DNA of 64,000 bases from Nematocida ironsii (Eukaryota; Microsporidia): assembly GCA_001642415.1 (NCBI GenBank), contig LTDK01000183.1, positions 43,716 through 107,715 on the forward strand, given 5' to 3'. The first letter of the stretch is position 1; every line of letters begins with the position of its first letter. The notes beneath the pieces are model-generated. The model saw nothing but the letters and a program-made list of their open reading frames with translations. It had not been told where the DNA came from and searched no databases. A program made the translations under genes and the position numbers. Shown in pieces: positions 8,646 through 18,373 of the stretch.

Positions 8646-10607
8646 TTATTTTGACCTTTTCTCACTGTATGATAGATGCGAAGGCGCTGAAAGCTTTTTA
8701 CTGGATACTTTTTTATCAATTCTGTCAATCTCGTCATCCTCTGATTCTGTCTGTATGTCTCTGTCTGATGCCAGCAAGATTGAGGCAAGCAGTTCATTCT
8801 GCTCAGTTTTCGTTCTATAAACAGTGGGCGGGTTCTCTTCCATTTCTTTGATCTCTTCAACTATTTTGAACGAGTACCCCTGATCTATTAAAAACTGCCT
8901 TCTTCTGGTAGAGTATGGAACTTCCTCTGTGTCCATGCTCACCAGTGTATAGAAATACGCAGTAAAGCCCTCATCCGTTCTTCTTTTTGCTCTGAGAATT
9001 CTTCCAAGCCGCTGCGTCTCCTGCCTTCTGCTTCCAAAGTGGCCGGATATTTGAATAAGACAGGTCGCTTCTGGAAGATCAATCGAGGTGTCCCCGACCT
9101 TTGACAGAAATATTGTGTTAATCTTCGGATTTGTTCTAAATTGGTTTAGAATGTGCATTCTCTCAGCTTGCCCAGTTGGTCCGTATATAAACGGCTTGCC
9201 AAACTTAAGAGCATACGCCTTTAGCGTAAAGACATTATCAGAAAAAACAATTATCTTGTCCCCAAGCGCCTCGTGCTTGTTTATAATATATTCACACATC
9301 TGTATTTTAGTTGGGTTCATTGTTGCCAGTATCCTTTTCTTTCTTATGTCAGCCACTAAGTACTGTTTATAAAACTCTCCCGTCATCTTGCACCATACTT
9401 CGGTACAGCACACTTTTGATATATGTCCCTGCGCGCTCAGATTAAGCCAGTCAGCCTCGTACAGCTTAGGCCCTATCAAAAAGTTAAGATCTTCTATTTT
9501 TTCATCCTCTCTGACTAATGTGGCAGTCAGTCCTAGCTTACAGTGTGAAATAATTGTTGAAACCACTCTTCTAAACATGTTTGCTGGCACTACATGAACT
9601 TCATCAAAAATAATAAGCCCCCACTCAGTATTTGTCAGAAAGTCCATTATTTTCTGCGTTTCGTACGACCGCTTCCCGCTGTATGATACCATAGTGTACG
9701 TGCTTACAACTATCCCCGCCTGGCCAGAAAATTTCTCTTTAGTATCTGATGTGAGTATTGCTATTGCCTCGTCTTTCACATTTGTAAAATGCTTTATTTG
9801 CTGCTTCCACTGCTCAACAGAAACTGATGTGGTACACAGTATTAGGCAAGATCTTTTCATTGTACACAGAGCCACAATACCGACCAAGGTTTTACCAGCA
9901 CCACACGGAAGCACAATAATACCCGATCGTGCTCGCCCGTTTCCAAACATTTTGTTCAAGCTAAATTCCTGATATGTTCGTATAGATGTTGTTGGCTTTA
10001 GATCAATATCCAGAAGAGGTAACGTATTCTCCGTCCTAAAATCATACTCCTCAATCAGGGGATAGTCCAGCTCTATGCACCTCTTCTTTGCCAGCTCTAC
10101 TTTAGACCTCTCTATCTCAAAGTTAACAATGCTTCTTTTCTCCTCGGTGATTGGCACACAGAGTTCCTGAATAACTGGGTCGCGATATAAAAATGATATG
10201 TTCTGATTCTCCTGGGATTCTATAAAGTACCTTCCCTGCCGAATAACCATTTTAATTTTTCCATAGCTGGTTGTGCACGACCTAATAAAGTTTAAAATGC
10301 TCAATGGCACTTTATTCTTACTAAAACGATCCATTGTGTCAATTATGTCTTCTGTTTTTAGCCCAACACTCGCTGCAGCATAAAGAGAGTACGCTGTAAG
10401 CTTATACTCATGCATATTACTTGGCCTAGTAACGGGCTCTGCTATAGCAATAAGAAAGTCCTGGGCTTGCTGGCTCTGCTCAGAGTGCATTTCTAGTATT
10501 ATTATACCGTCTGCAGACACCCACATTGGCCGCGTATGATGGTTCTCTTTAAGAATTATGTGCTCTTCTGCTCCTTCTAACGTACTAGTGGCTTGTTTTG
10601 GCAGCAT
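8646..10607 (-). CDS. SSL2: TFIIH subunit XPB/Ssl2 DNA translocase
   Basis: 653 aa (yeast 843). An N-terminal damage-recognition-like region comes first. Then: Walker A CGAGKT ending at 240, DEVH at 335-338, [13 protein letters not shown] with the XPB-specific RED motif at 366-368, and [11 protein letters not shown] as motif VI. XPB is the TFIIH translocase that opens promoters for RNA polymerase II and acts in nucleotide excision repair. The C-terminal tail (about 590-653) is charged and less conserved. The window also holds a Rad2/XPG-like nuclease, its repair partner. No frameshift was seen. Confidence 0.93.
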   Translation of the reverse strand: MLPKQATSTLEGAEEHIILKENHHTRPMWVSADGIIILEMHSEQSQQAQDFLIAIAEPVTRPSNMHEYKLTAYSLYAAASVGLKTEDIIDTMDRFSKNKVPLSILNFIRSCTTSYGKIKMVIRQGRYFIESQENQNISFLYRDPVIQELCVPITEEKRSIVNFEIERSKVELAKKRCIELDYPLIEEYDFRTENTLPLLDIDLKPTTSIRTYQEFSLNKMFGNGRARSGIIVLPCGAGKTLVGIVALCTMKRSCLILCTTSVSVEQWKQQIKHFTNVKDEAIAILTSDTKEKFSGQAGIVVSTYTMVSYSGKRSYETQKIMDFLTNTEWGLIIFDEVHVVPANMFRRVVSTIISHCKLGLTATLVREDEKIEDLNFLIGPKLYEADWLNLSAQGHISKVCCTEVWCKMTGEFYKQYLVADIRKKRILATMNPTKIQMCEYIINKHEALGDKIIVFSDNVFTLKAYALKFGKPFIYGPTGQAERMHILNQFRTNPKINTIFLSKVGDTSIDLPEATCLIQISGHFGSRRQETQRLGRILRAKRRTDEGFTAYFYTLVSMDTEEVPYSTRRRQFLIDQGYSFKIVEEIKEMEENPPTVYRTKTEQNELLASILLASDRDIQTESEDDEIDRIDKKVSSKKLSAPSHLSYSEKRSK

Positions 10608-10720
10608 TTACTTCTTTTCTATTTTTCTGTTTTTCTAAAATTCATATATTCTACAAACCTCTCTACACCAATTTCAGCCTATAATCCCATTGAATATTTA
10701 TTTTATTACATTTACACCTC

Positions 10721-10954
10721 CTAATTCACGCTTTTTATTATTGACTCTAGCACTGCTGTATCCTGGTTAGCTAAGTACTTTTCAATTACCATGCAGGCTC
10801 TGTTATACTTTTCTGTTAGCGTAGCCGTTGGTTTAAAGGCATCTACCTCTTTTCTTACTAAATTAACCATTTCATTATACTTTCCCAGCCTTTGTAATTC
10901 TTTTATTACATTGAGGATTCTTTTGTTCTTCTTATGGCCATTTACCTCTTCCAT
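10721..10954 (-). CDS. Small conserved-looking protein, 77 aa, unknown
   Basis: A short helical, basic protein (MEEVNGHKKNKRILNVIKE at the start) with no family I recognise. It is likely real: it starts with ATG, its codons look like those of its neighbours, and its ATG lies 18 bp from the ATG of the divergent C82 gene. No signal peptide or membrane segment. Confidence 0.55.
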   Translation of the reverse strand: MEEVNGHKKNKRILNVIKELQRLGKYNEMVNLVRKEVDAFKPTATLTEKYNRACMVIEKYLANQDTAVLESIIKSVN

Positions 10955-10972
10955 ATTTTTATTTTTCTTGGT
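10955..10972. promoter_or_regulatory. 18-bp interval between divergent start codons
   Basis: Only 18 bp lie between the ATG of the 77-aa gene and that of C82. At least one promoter must lie inside the opposite coding region. TTTTTATTTTTC in and next to the gap is the only AT box. Confidence 0.45.
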
Positions 10973-12175
10973 ATGCCATGGAGTGAAAGACTATTTATAC
11001 TTGAGATATTTAGTAATGTATGTGCTAAGATAGGATACTATCTATTAAAAAATAAGGATATGAGTTTAATATCCATATATAGAAACACCCAAATAGGAAA
11101 GAAAGATGCAATTAAGGGGCTTTCTCTATTAATACATTTTGGAGTCGTTGGATTTACTAATTATACCGGGCGTGGTGTAAGATACTTTATAAAAAAGGCC
11201 CACTTCTCCATTATAAATTATCCCGTGTATATTAAGTACTGTGAAGATGTATACGGCCCACATGGAAGTCAGATAGCAATGGAAGTACTCATTAGGAAGA
11301 AAATAGGAGTAGGCTCAATACCAGAAGAACTGATGGAGACAGCAAAGAAAATGATTAGAGATGGAGTTTTGACAGAAGAGTCTGTTAATGGCGTAAAAAG
11401 AGTTAAAGAAGAAGGCGAAAAATATTTAATATTTTCTAAGAAATCGGTTGACTCGAAAATTCTTACTAATTTTTTTTACAACGATATTTCCCAGCACTTT
11501 ACAGAGAATACAAAAAAAGTATTTTCTGCAATAAAAAGCTTCTACCCAGCGCCATCTCCCCTTAATAGAGTTCTTGAAAGGTGCGCAGAATTTCAAGTTG
11601 TCCCAGAAAGCACCGGCTTATCTACATCACCAAACATTAATGAAACGGTTCAGAAACACATAAAGTATCTTATAGGTTATGGAGCAGTATCCGGTGGATA
11701 TGAAATGTACCAAGTAAATCACGAGTCATATCTAGACAAGATAAAAAAGAAGGTTCTTCTGGAATACTGTGATATGTATATAGGATCTACTGCATCCACT
11801 GTTCTTTCTATGCTGTTAAGCAAGGGATACATTGAGGATAAGTTCATACAGAAACATCTTCTGCTTGAATCGCAGGAATGCAAGAAAACTCTTTTCCTTC
11901 TTTTATCAGAAAGATTTGTTAGTCTACAGATGATACCAAGAACCGCAGATTGCGCTCCGTCAAAAAGCTTTCATCTATGGTCTGCAAACATCCGTAAAGT
12001 GTTTGGCATTCTTGAACAGAAAGTGCAAAGTAAATTGAATGAGAACTACATAGAACTATCAACATTAGAGGAAAACAAGCTATTTACTGTGCCTGGAGAG
12101 TATAAACAGAAAACAGACCAAATATTTGGAGCGCTTGAAAAGCTGCACACATTCTGTTTTATACTGTCATTATAA
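10973..12175 (+). CDS. RPC82: RNA polymerase III subunit C82/RPC3-like
   Basis: 400 aa from ATG 10973. The N-terminus (LFILEIFSNVCAKIGYYLLK) and a following winged-helix pattern (SIYRNTQIGKKDAIKGLSLL) match C82/RPC3, which begins with a TFIIE-alpha-like helix-turn-helix. More winged-helix units follow, and the C-terminal coiled coil (ENKLFTVPGEYKQKTDQIFG) fits the family end. C82 belongs to the C82/C34/C31 initiation module of Pol III. The longer frame from 10934 would overlap the divergent 77-aa gene, and its extra residues do not match, so I chose the second Met. Identification rests on pattern, not on a catalytic motif. Confidence 0.68.
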   Translation: MPWSERLFILEIFSNVCAKIGYYLLKNKDMSLISIYRNTQIGKKDAIKGLSLLIHFGVVGFTNYTGRGVRYFIKKAHFSIINYPVYIKYCEDVYGPHGSQIAMEVLIRKKIGVGSIPEELMETAKKMIRDGVLTEESVNGVKRVKEEGEKYLIFSKKSVDSKILTNFFYNDISQHFTENTKKVFSAIKSFYPAPSPLNRVLERCAEFQVVPESTGLSTSPNINETVQKHIKYLIGYGAVSGGYEMYQVNHESYLDKIKKKVLLEYCDMYIGSTASTVLSMLLSKGYIEDKFIQKHLLLESQECKKTLFLLLSERFVSLQMIPRTADCAPSKSFHLWSANIRKVFGILEQKVQSKLNENYIELSTLEENKLFTVPGEYKQKTDQIFGALEKLHTFCFILSL

Positions 12176-12194
12176 GACAAAACAGTGTTTTAGT

Positions 12195-12210
12195 CAAGGT
12201 ATTAATAATA
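12195..12210 (+). promoter_or_regulatory. TATA-like box CAAGGTATTAATAATA
   Basis: It sits 19 nt before the ATG of the putative secreted basic protein at 12230 and shares AAGGTAT with boxes before the TPR gene and two paralogue-family genes. Confidence 0.45.
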
Positions 12211-12229
12211 ATAAACCATAATATATAGA

Positions 12230-12790
12230 ATGAAACGACAATTAGTACTTTATGCGGTTATGCCCTTTGTCTGCTGGTGTGAGATAGGAAAGGAAACAAC
12301 TAGTCGTCTTATGACTAATAGGCTGAGCCAGCTTAGTAGCATGCTTAATTCTATTTTAGATGGGGACATAGCCCAGGAAAGAGCAATTCTGACAAGCACA
12401 TTAAAAGGCCTATCTCATCGATATTCATCTAGTAAGGAGCTAGTAAAAAAAACTGAAAAAACACCGGAAATAAAAAAAACAAGAAGAAAGAAGATCGAGG
12501 AACCTGAGCCAGAGTACAGCACAACAGAAAGAATATCAAAGACAAGGAAAATAAAGTCAAAAGCAATAGATGAAGATCTAGTATCCGATAAAGTGCCAGA
12601 AGATGATAGATCATTGGATTTTGAAGACAGCACATATATACCCAGAAAATCTGATGTAAGCTCTCGGAGGAGAGCACATGAGTCTCTACGAAGCACGAAT
12701 ACAGATTATGAGGAGTCTTCAGTTGAAAAACGGCCTAAATCTAGCAGGCATAGTATATACGATGATGAATACAGCCAGGAGTATAAATAA
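12230..12790 (+). CDS. Putative secreted, disordered basic protein
   Basis: 186 aa, no recognised family. The first 18 residues (MKRQLVLYAVMPFVCWCE) look like a short signal peptide with possible cleavage near residue 17. The rest is helical to about 60, then highly charged and disordered. It has clusters such as KKTRRKKIEEPEPE, resembling a nuclear localisation signal, and many Ser/Arg/Glu residues. A secreted protein with a nuclear-type signal would suit a host-directed effector, but this is inference. It starts 54 bp after the C82 stop on the same strand, with its own TATA-like box 19 nt before the ATG. Confidence 0.55.
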   Translation: MKRQLVLYAVMPFVCWCEIGKETTSRLMTNRLSQLSSMLNSILDGDIAQERAILTSTLKGLSHRYSSSKELVKKTEKTPEIKKTRRKKIEEPEPEYSTTERISKTRKIKSKAIDEDLVSDKVPEDDRSLDFEDSTYIPRKSDVSSRRRAHESLRSTNTDYEESSVEKRPKSSRHSIYDDEYSQEYK

Positions 12791-13225
12791 TATGAAGTTA
12801 CCGGTATTTTCTAGCTAAAGAATCGGATTAGAATAAATGACTTATTATTAAAGCGTGTGTAATTAGGCCACTTCTGAATATTCTGGCTATTTCAGATGCT
12901 GATAGATAATAAACATAGCAGATCGAATGTATTACTACTATAAAGAACTATTGTTATACTTTACCTTTATTTTTTTGCACTATTAAACTACTGCATTGTT
13001 TCTTTCCAGAACTAATACTTCTTGTATAGAATTCTAAAAGATCTGATATAGTAGCTATGCGATAAGTGCTGTGATTAGAAGAAAAAGTATTCCTATGAAT
13101 ATCTCATCGTGACATAACCAAATAGACATCTACTTAAGTCTGACCCACTTTACTGCGCATTACAGAAAAGCTGCCTTGGAACAAAGGCATATTCATTGTC
13201 TGTTGGCATTTTGTTTTGTTTGATA
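12791..13225. other. Intergenic gap, no gene seen
   Basis: No open frame worth calling. TGCCTT-GGAACA-AAGGCA at 13172-13189 can form a 6-bp hairpin about 37 bp beyond the stop of the aminopeptidase gene on the minus strand, and might mark its 3' end. Confidence 0.4.
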
Positions 13226-15082
13226 TTAAAGATCTCGGGTGTTTTCCACAAGCCAGGCAAGACCATCTTTATGATGGAGAAGCAGCGGCTTCAACATATC
13301 TTGGATGGTTTTTGACTGCTTGTTTATGTATTCTATCTCTTGTGAAGATAGACTTTTAGTATCAATTAAATCCAGATGCAATGGAACTGGAGTAATGTTT
13401 CTAAGCTGTAAGAATCCTTTTGTCTCTTTATACTTCTCTACCACAGCTAGATTTTCATGGCGTAGCCCGTACTTACCCTCTCTGTAAATACCTGGTTCGA
13501 TGGTTATATTCATCCCCGGCAATGCCCTTACTCTGGATGAGCTATCTAGCGTTTGCGGTCCTTCATGCACATTTAATCCAAATCCTACACCATGCCCAGT
13601 GCTATGCGCATAGTCAATGTTCTCATCCCAGACATGCTTTCTTACTATGATTGACAGTGCACCAAGAGCAGTTCTCTCTGAAAACTTAGTAGTCTCCAAG
13701 TCAATATGCCCCTTAATAAGTGCTGTGTAATCTCTTTTTTGTTGGTCTGTTGGCTTTCCAAAACAAACCGTTCTTGTTATGTCAGTAGTGCCCATTGTGT
13801 ACTGCGATCCAGAGTCAATTAAAAATAGACTGTCAGTTGAGAGCTTAGTTGTGTTGTCCTCTGGCGCATAGTGAATAATTGCTCCGTTCTCTCCATATCC
13901 AGAAATAGTCTCAAAACTAGGAACAATAAACTCGGGATCTTTTTTTTTCAGTTCTAGCAGCCGGTCTGCCACGTCCTTCTCTCCTACACTACTGCCCTCT
14001 GCGAGTTTCTTTTTAATTTCACCAAATAGCATGCATAAATAAACTGCATCCCTTTTGTTGGCCTCTTCAAATCCTTTTATTTCTGCTTCTGTTTTTATTG
14101 CCTTTAAATTAAGTATTCCATCGAAGTCTCTTACATTGTTTTCTTCTACAATAGTGCACAAAATTTGATAATTTGTATTAGAAGATATTCCTATGCATTT
14201 ATCTGATATCTCTGAAATGTGCCTGTAAAAATCTTTATACGGCCGTATAACAACATCTGGCACTTCGGTTGTCAGACTTGCATCTGTAAATAAAATAGCC
14301 TCCTCTTCCTGCACAATCAAGAATGAATAAAACAATCTAGACATAGGAATGTCGCTTCCTCTTAAATTTGTGGCCCATGCAATCTCATCCATGTCGGAAA
14401 TAATGACCATGTCAAATGACGCGCTCATAAACCGCATTTCCTTATTCTTCTTCATTTCACTTCGGACTTTTTTGAGCTTTTCCCCGACAGACTCTTGATG
14501 CTCCATTACTTCAAGATACCCTGGCTCTATTTTTGGCCGAGTTGTCCATAACTGATCAATTACATCTTCATTAAGTATATCTATCTCAACATTCTCTGGA
14601 AGGTTTTTAAAGTGCTTCTCATACTCTTCTTGTGTTATATCCTGCGCATTAATCCCAATAGTGCCATTGCACTCTGCTAGTCTCTGGCTTACTGTTGGAT
14701 CTGTGCCCATCCGGGAAAGAAGTACATCCTTTGGCAGCTGCTTCTCTGCCTGTATAAAATACCTGCCATCCGTATATAAATACGCGGTGTCCGGAAGAAC
14801 CAAAAGAGTTGCATTTGATCCTGTAAATCCTGTCAGCCAGGCAATGTGTTCATAGTGTGGATGAACATACTCGTTTAAATGCGGGTCTCTTCTATATAAA
14901 ACACACCCGCCGAGGTTTTTCTTTGCAAGAACCTTTCGCAAGGCAGATATTCTTTCTTCTTTAGGAATGTCTTTTGATAAATTCATGTCTTTCATGGGGT
15001 TCCCCTCTATTTTCTCCTTATGCGCTGCTGTATACATTCTATGGATTATAATTAGAAAAATTATATACACGAATTGTTTCAT
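13226..15082 (-). CDS. Secreted Xaa-Pro aminopeptidase (M24B)
   Basis: 618 aa, normal length for aminopeptidase P, which removes the N-terminal residue before proline. It has creatinase-like N-domains and a C-terminal pita-bread domain. Metal ligands are visible as D423 and D434 (LIDSGSQ...DITR), H497 (STGHGVGFG), E529 (IEPGIY) and E543 (LRHEN), so it should be active. The first 20 residues (MKQFVYIIFLIIIHRMYTAA) form a strong signal peptide that cytosolic family members lack, so it probably works in the ER, outside the cell or at the parasite surface. It lies 24 bp after Dcp2 on the same strand; GAATATTTATTTG in that gap is its likely promoter box. Confidence 0.9.
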   Translation of the reverse strand: MKQFVYIIFLIIIHRMYTAAHKEKIEGNPMKDMNLSKDIPKEERISALRKVLAKKNLGGCVLYRRDPHLNEYVHPHYEHIAWLTGFTGSNATLLVLPDTAYLYTDGRYFIQAEKQLPKDVLLSRMGTDPTVSQRLAECNGTIGINAQDITQEEYEKHFKNLPENVEIDILNEDVIDQLWTTRPKIEPGYLEVMEHQESVGEKLKKVRSEMKKNKEMRFMSASFDMVIISDMDEIAWATNLRGSDIPMSRLFYSFLIVQEEEAILFTDASLTTEVPDVVIRPYKDFYRHISEISDKCIGISSNTNYQILCTIVEENNVRDFDGILNLKAIKTEAEIKGFEEANKRDAVYLCMLFGEIKKKLAEGSSVGEKDVADRLLELKKKDPEFIVPSFETISGYGENGAIIHYAPEDNTTKLSTDSLFLIDSGSQYTMGTTDITRTVCFGKPTDQQKRDYTALIKGHIDLETTKFSERTALGALSIIVRKHVWDENIDYAHSTGHGVGFGLNVHEGPQTLDSSSRVRALPGMNITIEPGIYREGKYGLRHENLAVVEKYKETKGFLQLRNITPVPLHLDLIDTKSLSSQEIEYINKQSKTIQDMLKPLLLHHKDGLAWLVENTRDL

Positions 15083-15106
15083 TTAATATACAAATAAATA
15101 TTCTCT
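15083..15106 (-). promoter_or_regulatory. 24-bp gap holding the aminopeptidase promoter box
   Basis: On the minus strand it reads GAATATTTATTTGTATATTA, directly before the aminopeptidase ATG and directly after the Dcp2 stop. The Dcp2 3' end must therefore overlap the aminopeptidase gene. Confidence 0.5.
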
Positions 15107-15835
15107 TTAATCCATTTCAAAGGCCTGTTTAATTTTTGAAAGACTCAATCTATGCTTATCTGCTTCTATCTTATTAACAAGCGCCTTTATCTCCTTAATA
15201 AATGTTTTAACATACGAGAACTGCTCTGTCGGCGAGCTTTCTAATTGTTCAATTTCCACCCATTTAATCTCTTTTATCTCATTTCGTGTTTTTGTTTCAA
15301 ATACCGTTGTATGCTCAGATACATTCATAATAGCAAATAGCTTAGACTCTTTGCTCTTTGTTCCTGTTTCCAAAAATATGTTTGTTATTAGCTTGTCTGT
15401 TATATCATATCCCACCTCTTCATATACTTCTCTAACTGCGCATTCTATACTGTTTTCAGACTTACATATCTTCCCACGCGGAAAAGTAAAAGATCTCTTT
15501 GGCCCAAACCCTCTAACTAAAAGTATTTTTGTCATTTCGCTATTGAATATTAGTGCACCAAATACAGGAACTGTTTTCTTATACCTCAGAAATTTCTTGA
15601 AGTCTTCATCCACCTTTATTGCCCCTTTTAAGTGCTCATTGTGCGCTATAAGCTGAAATGTGAATTCTTTTAAATTTAAATATGGAAGGCCGTATCCTCT
15701 GCGGTAGTGGTCTTCATAGAACCAGTGGGCCTCCTCTACTTGAAAGAACAATCTTTCACTGTTTCTTAGCTCTGACAATGGCAGGCAAGAAATAAATCTG
15801 CCAGATAAGTCATCTAATGCTTCACTAAGCTTCAT
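15107..15835 (-). CDS. DCP2: mRNA decapping enzyme Dcp2 (Nudix)
   Basis: 242 aa, essentially the catalytic core alone (yeast Dcp2 has 970 aa). The N-terminal regulatory domain is clear (SGRFISCLPLSEL...RLFFQVEEAHWFYEDHYR). A complete Nudix box lies at 121-143: G121, E127, R135-E136, E139-E140, G142. A box B-like helix follows. Dcp2 removes the m7G cap and commits mRNA to 5'-3' decay. The long disordered tail that binds Edc3/Pat1 in yeast is absent. GGTATTTATTT lies about 25 nt before the ATG. Confidence 0.92.
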   Translation of the reverse strand: MKLSEALDDLSGRFISCLPLSELRNSERLFFQVEEAHWFYEDHYRRGYGLPYLNLKEFTFQLIAHNEHLKGAIKVDEDFKKFLRYKKTVPVFGALIFNSEMTKILLVRGFGPKRSFTFPRGKICKSENSIECAVREVYEEVGYDITDKLITNIFLETGTKSKESKLFAIMNVSEHTTVFETKTRNEIKEIKWVEIEQLESSPTEQFSYVKTFIKEIKALVNKIEADKHRLSLSKIKQAFEMD

Positions 15836-16164
15836 CTTAATTTTTGCTTATTTTTATTTTAAATAAATACCAGTCCTTCTATTATTTACATTATTACTTC
15901 TCTACTATCCCATTAGTTTCTTCTAAGTTTATGCCCGAACCAATGGTTATCTATAATCGCCGTGCATAAAAGTAAAAACAACAAATAAAAACTGCCACAC
16001 ACAGTGTTACAAATAACAAGTCATTGCTTATTTAATTAATAAACTAAGTCGGCTCATGTTTAATTAGATCCAATTCAATTAGAAGTGGATATTCTTGCGC
16101 TATGCGAATTATTGCTTAAAACAATATATAGTATGCTGTGCCTGATTGTTTCTGTTCATTTCGG
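15836..16164. other. Intergenic gap upstream of Dcp2
   Basis: Apart from the Dcp2 box I see only AT-rich DNA. A plus-strand frame beginning near 16085 is an antisense shadow of the 92-aa gene. Confidence 0.4.
15861..15873 (-). promoter_or_regulatory. TATA-like box of Dcp2
   Basis: On the minus strand this is CTGGTATTTATTT, 25 nt before the Dcp2 ATG. It shares GGTATTTAT with the boxes before the TPR gene and two paralogue-family genes. Confidence 0.5.
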
Positions 16165-16443
16165 CTATACTTCAATGTCTAATATAACAAATCTCATGTG
16201 GTTGTGTAATTTTACTATTATATGGCTTGGTTTACCTTGGGGTTCCTTTATTCTTAGCTTTATTCCCAACTTTTTTACCACATGCATTATCTGCTTTTCT
16301 TTTAACCCTAGCTTGTTTCCATATATTTTAACTTCTAAATCCCGACGTGAGTTGTTCTTTAATAGTTCTTCAAACTTCTTGTGGTCTATTGGAAGACTCT
16401 TCACAAGCTCTATTATCTTCTTCTCTTTCTGCTTCTTAGACAT
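16165..16443 (-). CDS. Small basic protein, 92 aa, unknown
   Basis: Lysine-rich start (MSKKQKEKKIIELVKSLP) followed by an alternating helix/strand pattern (VKKLGIKLRIKEPQGKP). It looks like a small RNA-binding or ribosome-associated protein, but I cannot name it. It is more likely real than the overlapping plus-strand frame, which is simply its hydrophobic antisense. ATTTTATTTTAGATG lies about 20 nt before the ATG. Confidence 0.5.
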   Translation of the reverse strand: MSKKQKEKKIIELVKSLPIDHKKFEELLKNNSRRDLEVKIYGNKLGLKEKQIMHVVKKLGIKLRIKEPQGKPSHIIVKLHNHMRFVILDIEV

Positions 16444-16770
16444 GGAAAATTGTAAAAACTGACATCTAAAATAAAAATAGACTGACCAATAAAATGCGCC
16501 AATCTTCTAAATAGACCAATAGTATTCTTGGCCACTTTTTCTCCTTCTGCATAACCGTACTTCTCCTGCTTTATACTTACATCCCTGCATTTTTCCTTTT
16601 AGTAACTGCTAAATTAAAGAGTTATCTGTATATATTAAGAGTAAATTAGAATAAATTTATTTTTATAAACATAACAAAGTTTATGCAGAATATTTCAACC
16701 AAAGTACAGAAATTTTAATTATTCAAAAAAGAAGCGTGGTTACTTGATTTTTTAAATATTTTATTACAAA
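16444..16770. other. Divergent intergenic gap, no gene seen
   Basis: Holds the promoters of the 92-aa gene and of the F-box/WD40 gene (TTTTTTAAATATTTTATT just before 16771). No further structure noted. Confidence 0.4.
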
Positions 16771-17985
16771 ATGGGAATCATACGGAGTATCTTCCCTCTT
16801 GAGGTACTTATTAGAATCACGCAGTATCTTAGCATAAAGGATATAAAGAGGTTAATGTGTGCCTCAGATGGGATTAGAAAGGCAATAGAGGCAAATCCAA
16901 TTATATGGAAGCAAAAATTAAAAGAAAGAGAAAGAGACTGCACAAATGGAAACTATTTAGTTGAAGTGAAAAAGGAGTGCATTCTTACACATAGTTGGAT
17001 AAAAAACATCAACAACAGTAGCAATAGTATTAAGCACATACCAAATTGTGAGATTACTAAAATTGCAGCATATGGCGATATGATTGTTGTATCTAGCAAC
17101 TCAACACATCTCTATATATTAGATAAGTCATTGGGGTATATTAGAAAATTAAAACAGGCAAAGGGAAGTATTTGGACATTTGATTATGCTAATAATGTGC
17201 TTGTATCTGGCAGCACGGATAAATCTGTAAGAGTATGGGATATTTTCTTGGGTATTAGTATAAAAACTCTGTCTGAACATAAATCCACAGTAAGAACGGT
17301 TCTTCTAGCAGATAAATATGTTATAAGTGGGTCTAGGGACTCTACTATACGTGTGTGGGATTTAAATACTGGAGGTGTGATTCATGCGCTAAAGAGGCAT
17401 ACAGGAAGCATCCGGGATATGGTGACAGTGAAAAATAAACCACTATTAATCTCGGGCTCGTATGACGGCACCTGCATACTATGGAACTATCGCACAGGGG
17501 AAGGCATCCGATACTTGATAAAACTTTCCAGAAGGATATATAAAGTACAGTGTATTGGGGATTGGGTAGCAGTAGGGGGAATGGATCAGAAAATGCATGT
17601 GGTCACTTTAGATGGCAACCATGTATTTAGCAGTGCCGCACAGAATGGAACTATTTTCCAAATTAAAACAGACAGCGAGCAATATGTATATACACTAACT
17701 GCAAATGGAACAGTTTCTAAATGGAATGTAAAAAAGAAGGAACAAATTTACCAGATTGATACGCATACCAAGGCCATAGACATTTATATTATAAATCATC
17801 TGTTGGTAGTTGGTCTTATCGATAGAATAGATTTGTATTGTAGAGAGAAAGGTATTTTTATAAGAACAGTGGCCGCGGTTGATATGTTATACAGTGTATA
17901 CTGCGACAACACGGTGCTTATATACGGATATAAAGATAATGGGCTGTGCAAGCTTACATCAATTCAATATAAAAATATATTATAG
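16771..17985 (+). CDS. F-box/WD40 protein, Cdc4/Fbw7-like
   Basis: 404 aa. Residues 1-50 form an F-box (FPLEVLIRITQYLSIKDIKR...WK). WD40 repeats follow, with clear units SGSTDKSVRVWD, SGSRDSTIRVWD and SGSYDGTCILWN; later blades are degenerate. F-box/WD40 proteins are substrate receptors of SCF ubiquitin ligases: the F-box binds Skp1 and the propeller binds (often phosphorylated) targets. The target here is unknown. The protein is shorter than yeast Cdc4 (779 aa) because the N-terminal dimerisation region is absent. Confidence 0.82.
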   Translation: MGIIRSIFPLEVLIRITQYLSIKDIKRLMCASDGIRKAIEANPIIWKQKLKERERDCTNGNYLVEVKKECILTHSWIKNINNSSNSIKHIPNCEITKIAAYGDMIVVSSNSTHLYILDKSLGYIRKLKQAKGSIWTFDYANNVLVSGSTDKSVRVWDIFLGISIKTLSEHKSTVRTVLLADKYVISGSRDSTIRVWDLNTGGVIHALKRHTGSIRDMVTVKNKPLLISGSYDGTCILWNYRTGEGIRYLIKLSRRIYKVQCIGDWVAVGGMDQKMHVVTLDGNHVFSSAAQNGTIFQIKTDSEQYVYTLTANGTVSKWNVKKKEQIYQIDTHTKAIDIYIINHLLVVGLIDRIDLYCREKGIFIRTVAAVDMLYSVYCDNTVLIYGYKDNGLCKLTSIQYKNIL

Positions 17986-18373
17986 TAAAATTGTATACAT
18001 AGCCCAAACATCTAACTTGAAATATTAAAAAGAGATTATAATAAGTATTTTTGTACCATTACATGTATACGCCCAAAATTCATATAAATTAAGTCTCTAT
18101 TAACAAAAAGTCAATAACCCTGCTATAAAAAAATTCATACACATTGTTAAAAAGATTTAATCTAGTGAATTTCTATCATTATGCATGAAATATTTCATTT
18201 AGCCATTAATTTTGTTATATATTATTGTGGTGATAAATTTATCTAAGTACATTAACAAATTGTTATTATTTTTAAACTTTCTTTCATTATTAATTTGGTT
18301 TTTTCTTAATTCTTTATAAGGAGTAAAATAGATTTAAATTTTATATCCGTTAAAAAATTTTAAATTAGTATTT
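17986..18373. other. AT-rich gap opening the accessory block
   Basis: Very AT-rich, without an open frame. It marks the change from core genes to the block of small membrane proteins. Confidence 0.4.

Noticed and set aside
16085..16462. 125-codon plus-strand hydrophobic frame
   Set aside because: Antisense of the Lys-rich 92-aa gene, which gives the false hydrophobic look; no ATG at the call.
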